Source: Umbilicaria muhlenbergii
Taxonomy: Eukaryota; Ascomycota; Lecanoromycetes; Umbilicariales; Umbilicariaceae
NCBI GenBank assembly: GCA_000611775.1
Contig: KK106982.1
Location: forward strand, 2,661,992 to 2,725,991
DNA: 64,000 nucleotides
Direction: 5' to 3'
In this document: piece by piece, positions 49,254 through 59,489 of the stretch
Layout: every line of letters starts with the position of its first letter
Position numbering within the stretch: the first letter of the stretch is position 1
Translations under genes and position numbers: made by a program
The notes under the pieces: model-generated
The model's database searches: none
Told to the model about the DNA's origin: nothing
The model's input: only the letters and a program-made list of their open reading frames with translations

Positions 49254-49560
49254 TGTAACAGGTGATGTCATAATGACTGAAGTAATATTATCATTCAACA
49301 AACTATAAGTATGATTCAATGAACTAGACAAGGTTCAATGAATTATATGATTAACAATGATCTTAAGGTTAAGATCAAGTGAGGGAATTAGTAATCATAA
49401 ACTTAAGAGATTGCATTTAATACATGAATTGAGCATGAACTTTTAACTATGAATCTACCTGTGATTATATAAACTATAAGAGACTCATGTGATTGAGGTG
49501 ATCATAATGATTAAACTCTTGATCACTCTGAACAGCTTGATCACCCTGATTAATGTTACA
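49254..49560 (-). repeat. 5' LTR of outer Gypsy element
   Basis: It is about 307 bp, TGTAACAGGTGATGTCATAA ... GATTAATGTTACA, with matching TGTAACA/TGTTACA termini. Confidence 0.75.
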
Positions 49561-50156
49561 GCTAGTTATTTCACTTCATAAGCAGACTTAAAACTGTTGC
49601 AAGAGGTGAGTTATTTGAACTTAAAAAAGTACAAAGAGGAAAGACAGTACAAAGGCTGCAGTTGCAACATAAGTATTAAAATACTCAGACATGTTAATCC
49701 TGATCTAGTTTAGCATCTCAATTTAACACTTAAGCATAATCAGAGCTCATGTTGTAACAATTGAGGTGATCAAGGTGTTCAAGCTCTCACTCACCTCAAT
49801 CACTTCAATCAGTATCAGCTGTTTACTGTAAGCATGTACTTTTAAGTACTGTTCTGACTAAGTCATAACACAACTGTGCAGATGATTATGTGCAATCAAC
49901 ATTTTTTTACTTACTTATTTACTTATTTACCTGCTTGCTTGCTTGCCTGCCTGCTGGCGTGCACCCGGCGGTGAGGATTGTGATGATGGTGATGATGTTG
50001 ATGATTTGATGATGATGATGAGTGTTTTTTTTTTTGATTTTCATCAAGTTCTCAGTGCACAAGTCACTTTAACTTTAATCTGTGCACTCATATAATAAAA
50101 TGATTAAGCTTGATTTCTACATAATCATGCCTCACTTTAATAATTATTTCACTTAT
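49561..50156. other. AT-rich spacer with a tetranucleotide tract and a small GC islet
   Basis: The spacer lies between the outer Gypsy and the pogo-type element. At 49908-49955 TTAC/TTAT units grade into CTGC/TTGC units, then a roughly 25-bp GC islet (GGCGTGCACCCGGCGGTGAG) keeps several CpGs in otherwise CpG-free sequence. No gene is present. Confidence 0.6.
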
Positions 50157-50249
50157 TAGTGCTGATCACCTCAACATCATGATCATTTTAACATCACATA
50201 TTTGACTTCTTTCTAATTGAAAATTATATTATACAGTCACATAATTATT

Positions 50250-52596
50250 TACTACTTTAATCATGCTTCTTGAGCCTTAACTACTTTCTTAAGTTTTTTT
50301 CAAATGATTTTAAAAGTCTTTGCAAGCTTTTTATTAAGCACTGCTTGCTTTTATTTTTTCTTATTTTTTATCTTAATTAAGGCTCTCTTCTGCTTCTTCA
50401 CCTCATTATTCATTCATGTGACTGTTTTACACTTGATCTCTTTCACAGTGATTACTCTCTTCTTTTGAGTTACATTTTCCTTTAAAACCTTCCTCTTAAC
50501 CTTAGCAACTGCCTCTTGACATGTAATTAAAAGGTCTCACTCTGTAATCTGTAGTGTATGAGCAGAAGTAATAGATCCTTTGATAAATCATTTCACATGA
50601 ACTTGAAAGTCTTTATCAATGACTTGAAGCTTCTTCATTATTGTTTAAAGTTTCTTTTCATGAACAATAAGCTCCTGTATGATGTGAGGAGTTCACACTG
50701 AAGGTGAAACAAAAGAAGAAAGAGAGTTAACTGATTTATTTAAGGCCTGAATTGCCTCAATTTTGATGAGAACCACATTTGAATTATATGATATAAGATC
50801 AGTGTTCTTTCATGCTAAAAGGATCAAGGATTTGATGAAAGTTGAAGCTCATATTACTTGAAATGAAGTCAGAAAATTCAACTTGCTGAACTTCATATTG
50901 CTTACTCTAACTGCTGCATCAATGACCTCTGTATGATGGTGTTTGAATAACTGAAAAATGCTCACATTTAATGACTGAGTTAAATGTGTATAGGGTGACC
51001 GCCGGGACGGGAGTCCCGGTCCGGGATGAAGGGACGGGACGGGACGGGACGGGATATGGGACCAAGCAGTAGTCTCATCCCTCAGGACTGAGATGAAAGT
51101 CCTGTCCCGTCCCGTCCTGTGGTCCCGGCGGGATCCCGGTCACGTGACTCCTTATATGACTGTCAGTGGTTTTGGGACACGGAAAAGGGAAAAACGGCTT
51201 CCAAAACGGCCTCAACGACGGCCTTGAAAAACGGCTTCCAAAACGGCTTCAACGACGGCCTCAAAGAACGGCTTCCAAAACGGCTTCAACAACGGCCTCA
51301 AAGAACGGCCTCAAAAAACGGCTTTCAAAATGTGACTGAGAGTCAGTGAACTGATTGTTACATGATGTTGAGATTCAAATTAATAATTCTAACGATTCAA
51401 TGTAACGATCTATGATGAAATGTAAACTGATGACTCCTTAGATGACATCTAACTTAATGTGATACTGTATCAAGCCTCTTTAGGTTAAGCTTAGGTTATT
51501 GTCATCATGACATATCAATAGTGCTGGGACAACGGGACTATTCCCGTCCCGTCCAGTCAACGGGACTGGGACTGGACTGAAAATTCACCACTCGGACGGG
51601 ACGGGACTGGGACGGGACAGGGACTAAAAATCTGATCCTGTCCCGTCCCAACGGCCACCGTAAATGTGTAGAATGAGGTGAAAGCTGAAATAAAAGAATT
51701 CTCTTTCATTTAGCAAATTGCCAGAACTCATATGTCATATGAGAGTCAAAGCTGTCTAGAATAAGCATTCAATGATCTTCAATTTGAGTCCTCTTGATGT
51801 GTTTATCAAAGTGCTTCAGCCACTGAACAGCCAGATTGTCATTGGAATAATCAGTTGAAGAAGTGACCAATAGAATATCCTCATTCAGATTATTAACCCC
51901 TCATTTCTCAAGGATATTGACGTCTTGAATAATAAGCATGAGGGGTATATCACCTCCTACTTCATTGATGATTTCACATGATGTAAAGTAGTCATGATTG
52001 TCTGAATCTGTCAAGAGAAGAGGCTTGTTTGTCTCAGCTGTTATGATCTAATGTGTCTTTCTCACCTCAACTTTAAACCCTGTTTTCTTCATATTTCATG
52101 TGTCTTGATCTGTCACTCTCAGACTCTCCTTTGCATTTCTATAGGCAGTGAAGTAGGCTGAAATCACCTCTGTATTGTGACTGGCTTTTCATACAGCTGA
52201 TAAGGGCTTTTGCTTTCATTTTATGTATTGAGGGTTGTGATCAAGGAATCATGCAGCCCAATGCTGACTCACTGTAGGAGGTGTAGAACCGTTGATAACA
52301 GCCTCAGCAAGTAGAAAATTTGCAGCGCCTCTAAGCAATTCAGTAGTGAGAGACATATTGACACTGTCTAAGTGTTCAATATAATCACGTATGGCCTGTT
52401 CTTGCTCATCGGTCAGGGCTTTGCAGGTGGGTTTTCAAGTGGATTTTGAAGCCTGCCCTTTTAGGCGTCTTTGAAGGCGACGAGGTTCTACCCCATGGGC
52501 TTTGGCAGCAGCAGCAGCGGAGGCAAAATCACCATTGTGATAGGCTTGAATGGCCTCTTCTACGTGTGATTCAGTAGTATCATAAGCCTCAGACAT
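50250..52596 (-). pseudogene. pogo/Fot1 transposase pseudogene
   Basis: The coding region of the element at 50159-52687 is interrupted by the nested hAT-like element and by many stops, mostly TGA at expected Trp sites. It contained a CENP-B-type HTH, a DDE_1 superfamily catalytic domain and a basic C-terminus. Its first 250 bp (52350-52596) are GC-normal; the rest is AT-rich. The 3' limit is approximate. Confidence 0.75.
50991..51662. mobile_element. Non-autonomous hAT-like element, GC-rich and young
   Basis: This is a 672-bp element with a perfect 8-bp target duplication AATGTGTA (50983-50990 and 51663-51670), diagnostic of hAT-type insertion. Inverted ends match as TA(G/C)GGTG(A/G)CCG, two mismatches, then GGGACGGGA. 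Both termini are built of GGGAC/GTCCC repeats. Inside is a 37-bp minisatellite (copies of AACGGCTTCC from 51193, 51230, 51267). There is no transposase. CpGs are intact although the flanks are almost CpG-free. A decayed relative lies at 33056. Confidence 0.88.
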
Positions 52597-52823
52597 TGTG
52601 GTGGAAAGCAGTCACGTCTTGAATAATATGGTTGAATTATCTAGAAAAACGACGTTGAGGCGGCCGCGACGTTGAGGTGGCCAGCACTAATAAGCGAAAC
52701 GATTATTGGGGCGGGGCATGATTACTTGCATTAAAGTTAACTGGACTGACTTTTCAAAGATGTAGGTATAGAAAGTTGATGTTTAAAAAACTTTAAAAGC
52801 TGATCATGATCTTGCAAATCAGG

Positions 52824-53986
52824 TTATGCTGCAGGCTTCTGACCGACTGTGATGACCCGCTGCAAGTTGAACGCCGTGTTTTGACGATTCTTGCCCACTT
52901 CCTCAATCAAGCCCCGCGCCACATCCCCTTGCCCGCCGCCTAAGTGATCCAAGATATTGACACTGATCTCTTGACTTGCCATCATCCAAGTATCTAGCAG
53001 CAATGTCATGATCTCTTGAGAAAACATATGACGATCTACCACAATATTCTCGAGCCCGTTCTCTTTGAATGTCTCGTGGAGGCGGGTAATCCAGCTGGGA
53101 GAAAGCGCGTGATTAGCATAAACGTAAATAAAATTGCGTGGGAAAAATTAGGGATAAGGAGGATAGGGAAGCACTCACCCGCTACTGATGAAGCTTGGGC
53201 CTGGCTTTGTTTTGCCCAGAGTAGAGGTATACTCTCGAAGCTCATTCAGCTCTTCGTTGGCTTGGGAGCTCGCGGAGGGAACCCGGATGATTTCCCATGT
53301 ATTCACGTCCCATTCTCCCCATGAGATATGGCCTCCTGGCTCTGCAAGCTTTTGTCAATCAAGTAGTTCCCTATCACGTTCTTCTTGTCCCACGCAAGAG
53401 CGAAATGATCTCTTGATCGCAAACTCACTCAGCATTTTAATCAAGTTGCGCAGCATTGGCACCGGGTTTCCATCTCTTAAGATGGTGATGAACAGCTGCA
53501 CATGAATGATATCATACTTCTCGAGCAGCTCAGAGCGCGGTTCAGAGAGGACATCATGCGTGATCCATGAGATGTTTGAGGGAAGCCATTCCTTCGGCGG
53601 GCATTGTCCGAAATTGATGTCCAAGCCGTCAAGTTGAGCGGAAGGGGGCAGAGTACGAGCAAGCTCAACAAGCCAGATGCTGCAGTAGTGAAACTGGTTG
53701 TCAGTCCCTACGAGATTGTTTCCAAATTTGGAGGAGTGCAAGGAGGTTTGAAACATGTTACCAGGTTCCCACACCAATTTCCGCGACTTTCAGATCCTCC
53801 TTTCCAGTGGGAATACTTGGGTGCAGGAGGTAATTGAGGCCATCTTTCCATAGATAGTGCTGCAGAGTTGACCTGGGATGATTCGTGAGCTTGAGCAGAG
53901 CAGAGGATATGATGTTGGATGAACGCTCACCTTGTATTAGCGGCAAATCCACGAGAGAGCATGTAGTCATTTGAATTACTACTCAT
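52824..53986 (-). CDS. UMTA/LaeA-like SAM-dependent methyltransferase (copy 1)
   Basis: The model is complement(join(52824..53094,53179..53341,53429..53679,53762..53872,53931..53986)), 283 aa; all four introns (58, 82, 87, 84 nt) keep frame. The order is MLSRGFAANTRSTLQHYLWK, then SAM motif I as VAEIGVGTC (residues 48-56; the usual third Gly is Cys). Next are LDGLDINFGQCPP (motif II), YDIIHVQLF and LIKMLKPGGHISWGEWDV, the last rebuilt across intron 3. It ends DVARGLIEEVGKNRQ ... VITVGQKPAA. The family is common in fungal secondary-metabolite loci and includes LaeA-type regulators. Its exon plan is the same as in the gene at 58160. The stop lies only 137 bp from the pogo-type element. Confidence 0.9.
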
Positions 53987-54777
53987 CTTGTCCTTGGGAC
54001 ACTGAGAAGACGCGTTACGCAAAGGAGGAGGAGAAGAAGAGAAAGAGCCCTCAGAGAGCTAATAAGTGCTCTGTCATGAGGTAAATCCTATTGGTTGAAG
54101 AAACAATCATTCGGCTGACGTTTACGGCATGCGCAAAGCGAAGAAGGATAATGTACCCGAACTTGTATTACAATACCATTACACAATGAAACGCTCCCAG
54201 ACCGGGGTTAGAGAGGATAAATGTGCATTGGGTTGTACAAGTACATTTGCTTGAGGCGATCATGCGTGCCGAGCTGACGTGCAGGAGGCACCGGAGAAAG
54301 TCATGGTGGTCGTGCCTCAGAGATCGGGTAAGCAGACCTGTTATCATAACGGTAACACCTTCCTGATGAGAAAGGATATAAAGGAGTCCTACATGTACAC
54401 ACGGCTCAGCTATGCAAGCGAAGTATGACAACATCTCAGCTACATAGTACCTTATGCAGGCATGACACCATCTCAACTCTGGAAAGCAAAAGACTGCTTA
54501 CACCAGGGGTTGTCAGCTCCCAAAATCCGAGCACTTTAGTCTACGGCAGCCAATACCAGTTTAGCAAATCTGTGTTCGTACTTTGTCTGAGGCTACACGA
54601 GTTTGGAATGTTGGTGATACAACGAAATAGTCCATGGCACTGCTCAGCTGTGCAAGCATGACACCCTCTCGGAAAGGAACACTTGCAAACTCTGACGAGT
54701 GAAAGTTCTGAGCTACTAACTAGGGCTTACTATGGATTGGCGGCGTCTAAGGCAGCCAAAGGAACCCTAGACTGAAC
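53987..54777. other. Intergenic region
   Basis: This is the upstream region of methyltransferase copy 1 and the downstream side of the hydrolase. A motif recurs here: GCATGACACCATCTC near 54461 and GCATGACACCCTCTC near 54655. No gene is present. Confidence 0.4.
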
Positions 54778-55640
54778 CTAGAGCACATCCCCTGCCGCTC
54801 TTCTTAACACATCCGCTAGCCACTGCGGACGGCTGATCATAAGGCAATGTCCGCCACCACACCTCTCGATCACATCAAACGCACTGGGTTCCAATTCCTT
54901 TGCCGTGTTGATGATAAACTCAACAACCTGGGGGGTGAATGTAGTCTTATCGTGCTCTCCAATGACGTACGTGGATGGGATATAGCGCCAGGCAGCGTGT
55001 GTGGTCGTGCTAGAGTAGACTCCGAGGCTCTGATGTGTGAGCTTGGAGGCCCACTCATCTCCTTCTGCTGAGGACAGGTCGTTGTAGAATATTTTCTTCG
55101 CGTCTTCAGGATTGACATTAACGACACCCTTCTAGATAGATTGAATGAACATCTCAGTAAATCGGTGACTGATGAAGATATGATCGACGAGGAGAGATAA
55201 GGGTGACTGGAGGGGTAATCACAAACCTCAAGGTCCACCTTCATCCACTCTGGCATCTGGGCTCCACCGGCGGTCGGTTGAAAGCCCTCGGGCATCGCGA
55301 AGGCCATGATGAACACTAGCCTCACAACGCCACCTTTGAGGCCCTTTCCCTCACGCTCCTTCTTGCCAAGGTCCTTTGGTGCCTCAGCTCCAGGCATACC
55401 GGTATATGAGTGTACGACCAGAACGACTTCTTTCTCCTCTGAAACAACGAGCTTAGTGAGGCAATCGCGGATAGCATTCACATCTTCAGTGAAGTCCGGG
55501 TTGGCCGGCATAGCGCCAGCGGAGGGGAGTCGTAGAGCAACCGTGGGGTAGCCATGTGCTGAGAGAGAGTCGATGACGCCAGAGTAGATGTCGGGTTTGT
55601 GCCAGGCTCCAGGGACGAGGACAATGGTCGGTTTGCTCAT
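54778..55640 (-). CDS. Alpha/beta hydrolase (AB_hydrolase_6 type)
   Basis: The model is complement(join(54778..55131,55227..55640)), 255 aa, with one 95-nt phase-0 intron (GAG|GTTTGT ... ATCTAG|AAG). A compact alpha/beta-hydrolase fold: TIVLVPGAWH at the start (oxyanion region), nucleophile Ser78 in VVHSYTG, Asp198 in VIGEHDKTTF, and His232 in CGGGHCLMISRP. The second exon is easy to miss because the first frame reads on past the donor. There is no signal peptide, so it is likely cytosolic. Relatives act as esterases, lactonases or cyclases on small molecules; the substrate is unknown. It sits between the two methyltransferases. Confidence 0.9.
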
Positions 55641-56178
55641 GCTGTAGAGCTTTGAGTTGCCGGGAGGGAAATTAGCTGAAGTCTCAGTATTAGAGTTAAG
55701 TTCTCAGCTGGAGGAAATATCAATGACGGATGAGTTAGGATGAGAGCTGAGACTTATAGGTGGGAAATTGTTGGCAAGGCTGACCTTTGTTTGCCAAACG
55801 GAGCTAAGGATGCATGGTAGCCTGGTGACTAATGATGTCTGGTGTGAAGCCCCTGAGTGCTAGGATTCACGTTACACTCTGTACAGCATAACTGACACAA
55901 CTTTGGCACGTGATAAGTGAGAGACCTCACTGCTTTTAGCTTATCATTCACGGATGATTATGCATTGTTCATCAGTCCAGACTAGAGCAGAGGCTTGGTT
56001 CATTGCAGATTGAGGTTTTTCCTCAAGTAACCTCTCTGTGTCCAACGAGAACCCTACGCAAGTATACTTTTTCATACAACAAGGATCTTACAAGGAAAAA
56101 AGTGAGCTATCTAGGACCCAGGCACTACTGTTGAGTAGACTCCCACATGTTGCTTCACCTTGATGCCGGAGTGAGGCT
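55641..56178. other. Intergenic, nothing recognised
   Basis: This is the upstream region of the hydrolase gene and downstream of the rhodopsin-domain gene. No repeat or RNA gene was seen. Confidence 0.45.
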
Positions 56179-56213
56179 CTAGCTCATCAAGGAGTGAGGC
56201 TCTAGCTCATCAA
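56168..56213. repeat. 23-bp tandem duplication across a stop codon
   Basis: GGAGTGAGGCTCTAGCTCATCAA occurs twice in perfect tandem (56168-56190, 56191-56213), written here as a 23-bp unit whose key part is GAGGCTCTAGCTCATCAA. It covers the last codons and the stop of the rhodopsin-domain gene. Confidence 0.9.
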
Positions 56214-57474
56214 TCACCAAATCGGAGTCCTTATCAGAAGCCGCTTGGCGACCTGGGCCGCTGACATGCCTTTCTGTGGCAGTCACATTCGTGAGAGGAT
56301 ACAAGTCGCCAGGAAGTTGACGGAATATACCGGACTTGTAGTCACCAGAAGGCTCATGTGATCTTTTTGACCAGAGTCTCCCACGCGACGAGCCACCACC
56401 CGATTTCCAATTCTTGGACCAAGCGGAAATCGTGCTGCCGGAGATTTTGGATATGGTTGGCTGTAAGATTGGCAGACAGGCGTTTATGACACCAAGCGTT
56501 GGCTCGAGCGAGGTACAGATGTTGTCAAGAACGAGACTGTACGATATATCCTGATAATCCAAACGTTGGATGGCAATGACCCGAACGATTGATATGATGC
56601 AGATACTGTGAGTAACGGTTGTCATTAATACATACAGGTCTAGTAAGTGGTGGCATTAACACTCACAGAGCACCGAGACTAAAGATCGCTGTCAACGCGA
56701 GCTTTTTCGACGTTTTCATCTGAAGACCCCATAACTTTGGCAAGGGGAGAGCGACGATGGTCACGTCGATGATCAGGTTGACGATACCTGTTGACAAATA
56801 GTATGCTGGCACATCTCCACAGTGACCCGATGTTGTGATCTTGTCCCAATTGTATGCAAAAGGACGGCAAATCAATAGTGCAGTCACAATGGTAGACAGC
56901 CAGTAAGCTACTGTCACCCCCCCTATGGCATATGCGGTATAGGTCATCCTTTGGTCGCGGAAGATCTTAGTATAGAAATGTAGGACTGAGACTTTCACGA
57001 ATGTATTGGCAGTCGGCCACAACAGCGTATCGGCCACGGTAAGCTAGAGATGTCAGATTGAACTTCTATGCTAGCACAATCTTTTTACAGATATACTTTG
57101 CCTAGAACAGTAAGCTCCTCAAGACTCAGCGTATCCATATGCTGTGCGAGGCCTCCTTTGATGCTGCCTAGGCCACCTATTATTCCACGCTCATCAAGTT
57201 TGCTAAGGGAGCATACCTATGACCGAGCTGACGTTGTATCCCAACGTGAAAATCTTACGACAAGCTTAGTAACATGGCATATATGAGGACTTGGAAGGCT
57301 AAAGAATACTAGTGCTATGAGTATTGCATAGTCATTGAAGCACAAAGGACTTCTCTTGAGCCTCCTTGCCCATACTCTCAGGACAACAAAAACCGGAGGT
57401 AAGATTAAAAAAATGATACTACCACCTAGAACAGCCCTTGCTCGACCTTGATTGGGATCAGAGAGAGGTGCCAT
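56179..57474 (-). CDS. Rhodopsin-domain (PTH11-like) integral membrane protein
   Basis: The model is complement(join(56179..56605,56667..57043,57097..57216,57310..57474)), 362 aa; introns are 61, 53, 93 nt and all junctions are in frame. It has multiple membrane helices: IIFLILPPVFVVLRVWARR with the family mark CFNDYAI, then YAIGGVTVAYWLSTIVTALL, then CRPFAYNWDK. Next come GHCGDVPAYYLSTGIVNLII, DVTIVALPLPKLWGLQM and SLGALICIISIVRVIAI, rebuilt at the last splice. The C-terminal 90 residues are a hydrophilic tail. This is the fungal rhodopsin-domain family often called PTH11-like, proposed sensors or receptors; few members have known ligands. Confidence 0.85.
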
Positions 57475-58159
57475 ATTGGAGTGAATAGTTGAGAGGTAAC
57501 AAAAGATGTATGAATGAAATCTGGAGGAGCTGAATGAGACTAGAACGAGGTAAAGCTTCCATTGAGCAAAATACATTCGAGATAAAGATGCATAGTAGAG
57601 GACTGAAAGTGACTCTATCGATTAATATCCGACCTGCGTTGGCTGTTTTCGGAGAGATTATCACCGAAGCTGATTGTTGCACAGGATCATTGCAACATCT
57701 TCATCAGGCCAATGACATAGAAGGTCGTAAAAGGATCACATCTCATGAATCAGACACACTTTTTTGATCTGCTCCGCCGTTTAATTGCATAGATCCTTAT
57801 GCAATGCCACCTTGAGGCGAAGAGTGCAGACGACGTACTTCGATCACGGAGGAGCATGCTGTTACTGTGTGGTTGCACAACATACGTGTCGGACATCTTC
57901 CCAAAGCGATCTAACAGGAACATCCCGCTCTCCTGGGCGGATGCGCCATCTAGGGTCTGATGATGTAGAATACCAGTTCTGTATTTCCGGTAATTAAAAA
58001 TTCCTGTCCAGTGTATTTGCAACCGAAGTAATACCTTCATCGTGTAGAACAAAGGTATAACTTCATTTGGAAACGCTCCATGATTCTTTGTTTTCATCAC
58101 GCCCATTTACACAATCTCTTCTTCAGGTTCGAGAATTGATTATATCAACCTCAAAAGCA
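57475..58159. other. Shared divergent promoter region
   Basis: This 685-bp region lies between the start of the rhodopsin-domain gene (-) and methyltransferase copy 2 (+), so it could be bidirectional. No motif can be named with confidence. Confidence 0.4.
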
Positions 58160-59238
58160 ATGACGGAGAGCACTCCTGTAAGAGACAATTACATCCTGTC
58201 ACGAGGCTTTGGTGCCAACACGAGGTTTGCGCTTTATTGTTCTACTGTGGCCTGGCGTTGATAGCGAATTCTCAGGCAGAATCTCCAGCATTATCTTTGG
58301 AAAGATGGCATTGACTACCTCCTGCATCCAAGCATCCCGACCAATATAGAAGATCTAAGAGTTGCTGAAATCGGTGTGGGCACTGGGTACGCTGTCTTCA
58401 TACCATCTCAAGCGGACGGATACTGATGCCCTGCGCAGCATCTGGCTTGTCGAATTTTCCCGCACCCTTAGACCTTCTGCACGGTTGGATGGATTTGATG
58501 TCAGTCACGCGCAATGCCCCCCCGTGGCATTGATGCCGTCAAACATATCCCTACGTATCCACGACTGTCTTTCAGAGCCCCCCAGCGACCTACTTGAGCA
58601 GTACGACATCATCCATATTCAATGCTTCAACTCAGTTGTTCCAGACAACGATCCTACCCCAGTTGTCCGGAACATGCTGAAAATGCTCAGTCAGTGTTGC
58701 CCCTTGTTCGGACGTGGTGCATTCCTAGCTGACAATGCGATGCAAACCAGAGCCAGGAGGATACATTTCATGGGGAGAGTTTGATTTCCTTTCCTGGAAA
58801 ACCACCACAACCGTCTCCGCTAGCGCCTATAACGATGAGCTCAACACTCTTCTAGAATATAACGCCACCTTCGGCCACACGCGGCCGAAGCCCAATTTCA
58901 TGGCTCACAAGTAAGTCTCTATTCCCTCCAGGTCCTTGGCGACGCATAGATACTCACAGACACATAGCTGGACCGCGCAGTTGCCACAAACCTTTTCGGA
59001 TTTCGGCATGAGGAACATCATCGTGGACCGGCATCCGTTTTCCAAGGAGATCGCCACATACCTGTTAGATACATTCATGGTGGCAGGTCAGGAGATCAGC
59101 ATGAATGTACTGGACTCTATTGGGGGCGGGCGAGGAGATATTGCGAGGAAGCTGATTGAGGAGGTTGGCAGGAATAGGAGGGGTATTGAACTCGGCTTGG
59201 ACCGGTTGACAATCATAGGGCAAAAGCCGACGGCGTAG
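58160..59238 (+). CDS. UMTA/LaeA-like SAM-dependent methyltransferase (copy 2)
   Basis: The model is join(58160..58224,58276..58386,58439..58689,58751..58910,58968..59238), 285 aa. Exons are 65, 111, 251, 160 and 271 nt, against 56, 111, 251, 163 and 271 nt in the copy at 52824, with identical phases. So the two are paralogues by duplication. SAM motif I is canonical here: VAEIGVGTG (residues 51-59). Other blocks: LDGFDVSHAQCPP, YDIIHIQCF, MLKMLKPGGYISWGEF across intron 3, NIIVDRHPFSKEIATYLLDT, and the tail LTIIGQKPTA. It is likely a small-molecule O-/C-methyltransferase or a LaeA-like regulator; the sequence does not separate these. Confidence 0.9.
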
Positions 59239-59489
59239 CTATAAAATTGGGGCATGTAATGCAACATCTGCTCTAATGAGTGTCCTAAGCACTAGTTTCC
59301 CCAAAGCTTGATCAGACTGAAATAGTTACAGTATGAACAATAGACACCACAAAGGTGTTAGGGCTAATTTTTTGAAGATTAGGCCCGCGGTCATGCCGGA
59401 CTGTCTTTCAATTGCGTGGAGGACTTGTCACTTTGCATTATTTCAAGGTGGTATGTTGAAGGTCTATGATTGTCTCGTCGCGGAGGCTG
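59239..59489. other. Convergent 3' spacer
   Basis: This 250-bp spacer lies between the stops of methyltransferase copy 2 (+) and the P450 (-). No feature was recognised. Confidence 0.4.

Larger units (their letters stand above)
28358..49560 (-). mobile_element. Outer Gypsy LTR retrotransposon, broken, with nested insertions
   Basis: This is a fossil minus-strand Gypsy (Ty3-type) element. The 5' LTR is at 49254-49560 and the 3' LTR at 28358-28654; both open TGTAACA. Next to the 5' LTR a Gag-like region lies at about 48.63-49.25 kb. Reverse transcriptase/RNase H lie at about 30.8-33.0 kb and integrase at about 29.8-30.4 kb. After removing younger insertions (33.06-33.3, 34.76-41.96, 42.4-45.03 and 45.03-48.62 kb) about 7.5-8 kb remain, a normal Gypsy length. 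It is old and heavily broken with very many disabling changes, nearly all transitions. A clean 5-bp target duplication was not found. Confidence 0.75.
50159..52687 (-). mobile_element. pogo/Fot1-type DNA transposon, inactive
   Basis: It lies between TA dinucleotides (50157-58 and 52688-89). The right inverted end, read inward, is GTGCTGGCCACCTCAACGTC plus a second CCTCAACGTCG. The left end is the same with 13 transitions in 38 bp. The transposase runs on the minus strand from ATG 52596: a pipsqueak/CENP-B HTH (EEAIQAYHNGDFASAAAAAK ... RRLQRRLKGQ), then DDE-domain blocks (NKPLLLTDSDNHDYFTSCEI, ILDSFDSHMTYEFW, HSTHL) and a Lys-rich C-terminal coil. At 8 positions where Trp is expected the codon is TGA, and at one TAG. 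A hAT-like element (50991-51662) is inserted in it. Confidence 0.85.

Noticed and set aside
28353-49565. A 5-bp target duplication for the outer Gypsy element
   Set aside because: Flanks read TTGCT and GCTAG; only three bases are shared, too little to call.
25655-52350. Labelling the block as classical (CpA) RIP
   Set aside because: CpA and TpG are abundant and TpA is low; paired copies show changes mainly at CpG and CpC.
50250-52596. TGA at most expected Trp codons of the pogo transposase (also in the hAT relic), as if TGA coded for Trp
   Set aside because: TGG is still used at three Trp sites, one Trp site is TAG, and intact host genes use TGG. C to T mutation on the opposite strand explains the pattern.
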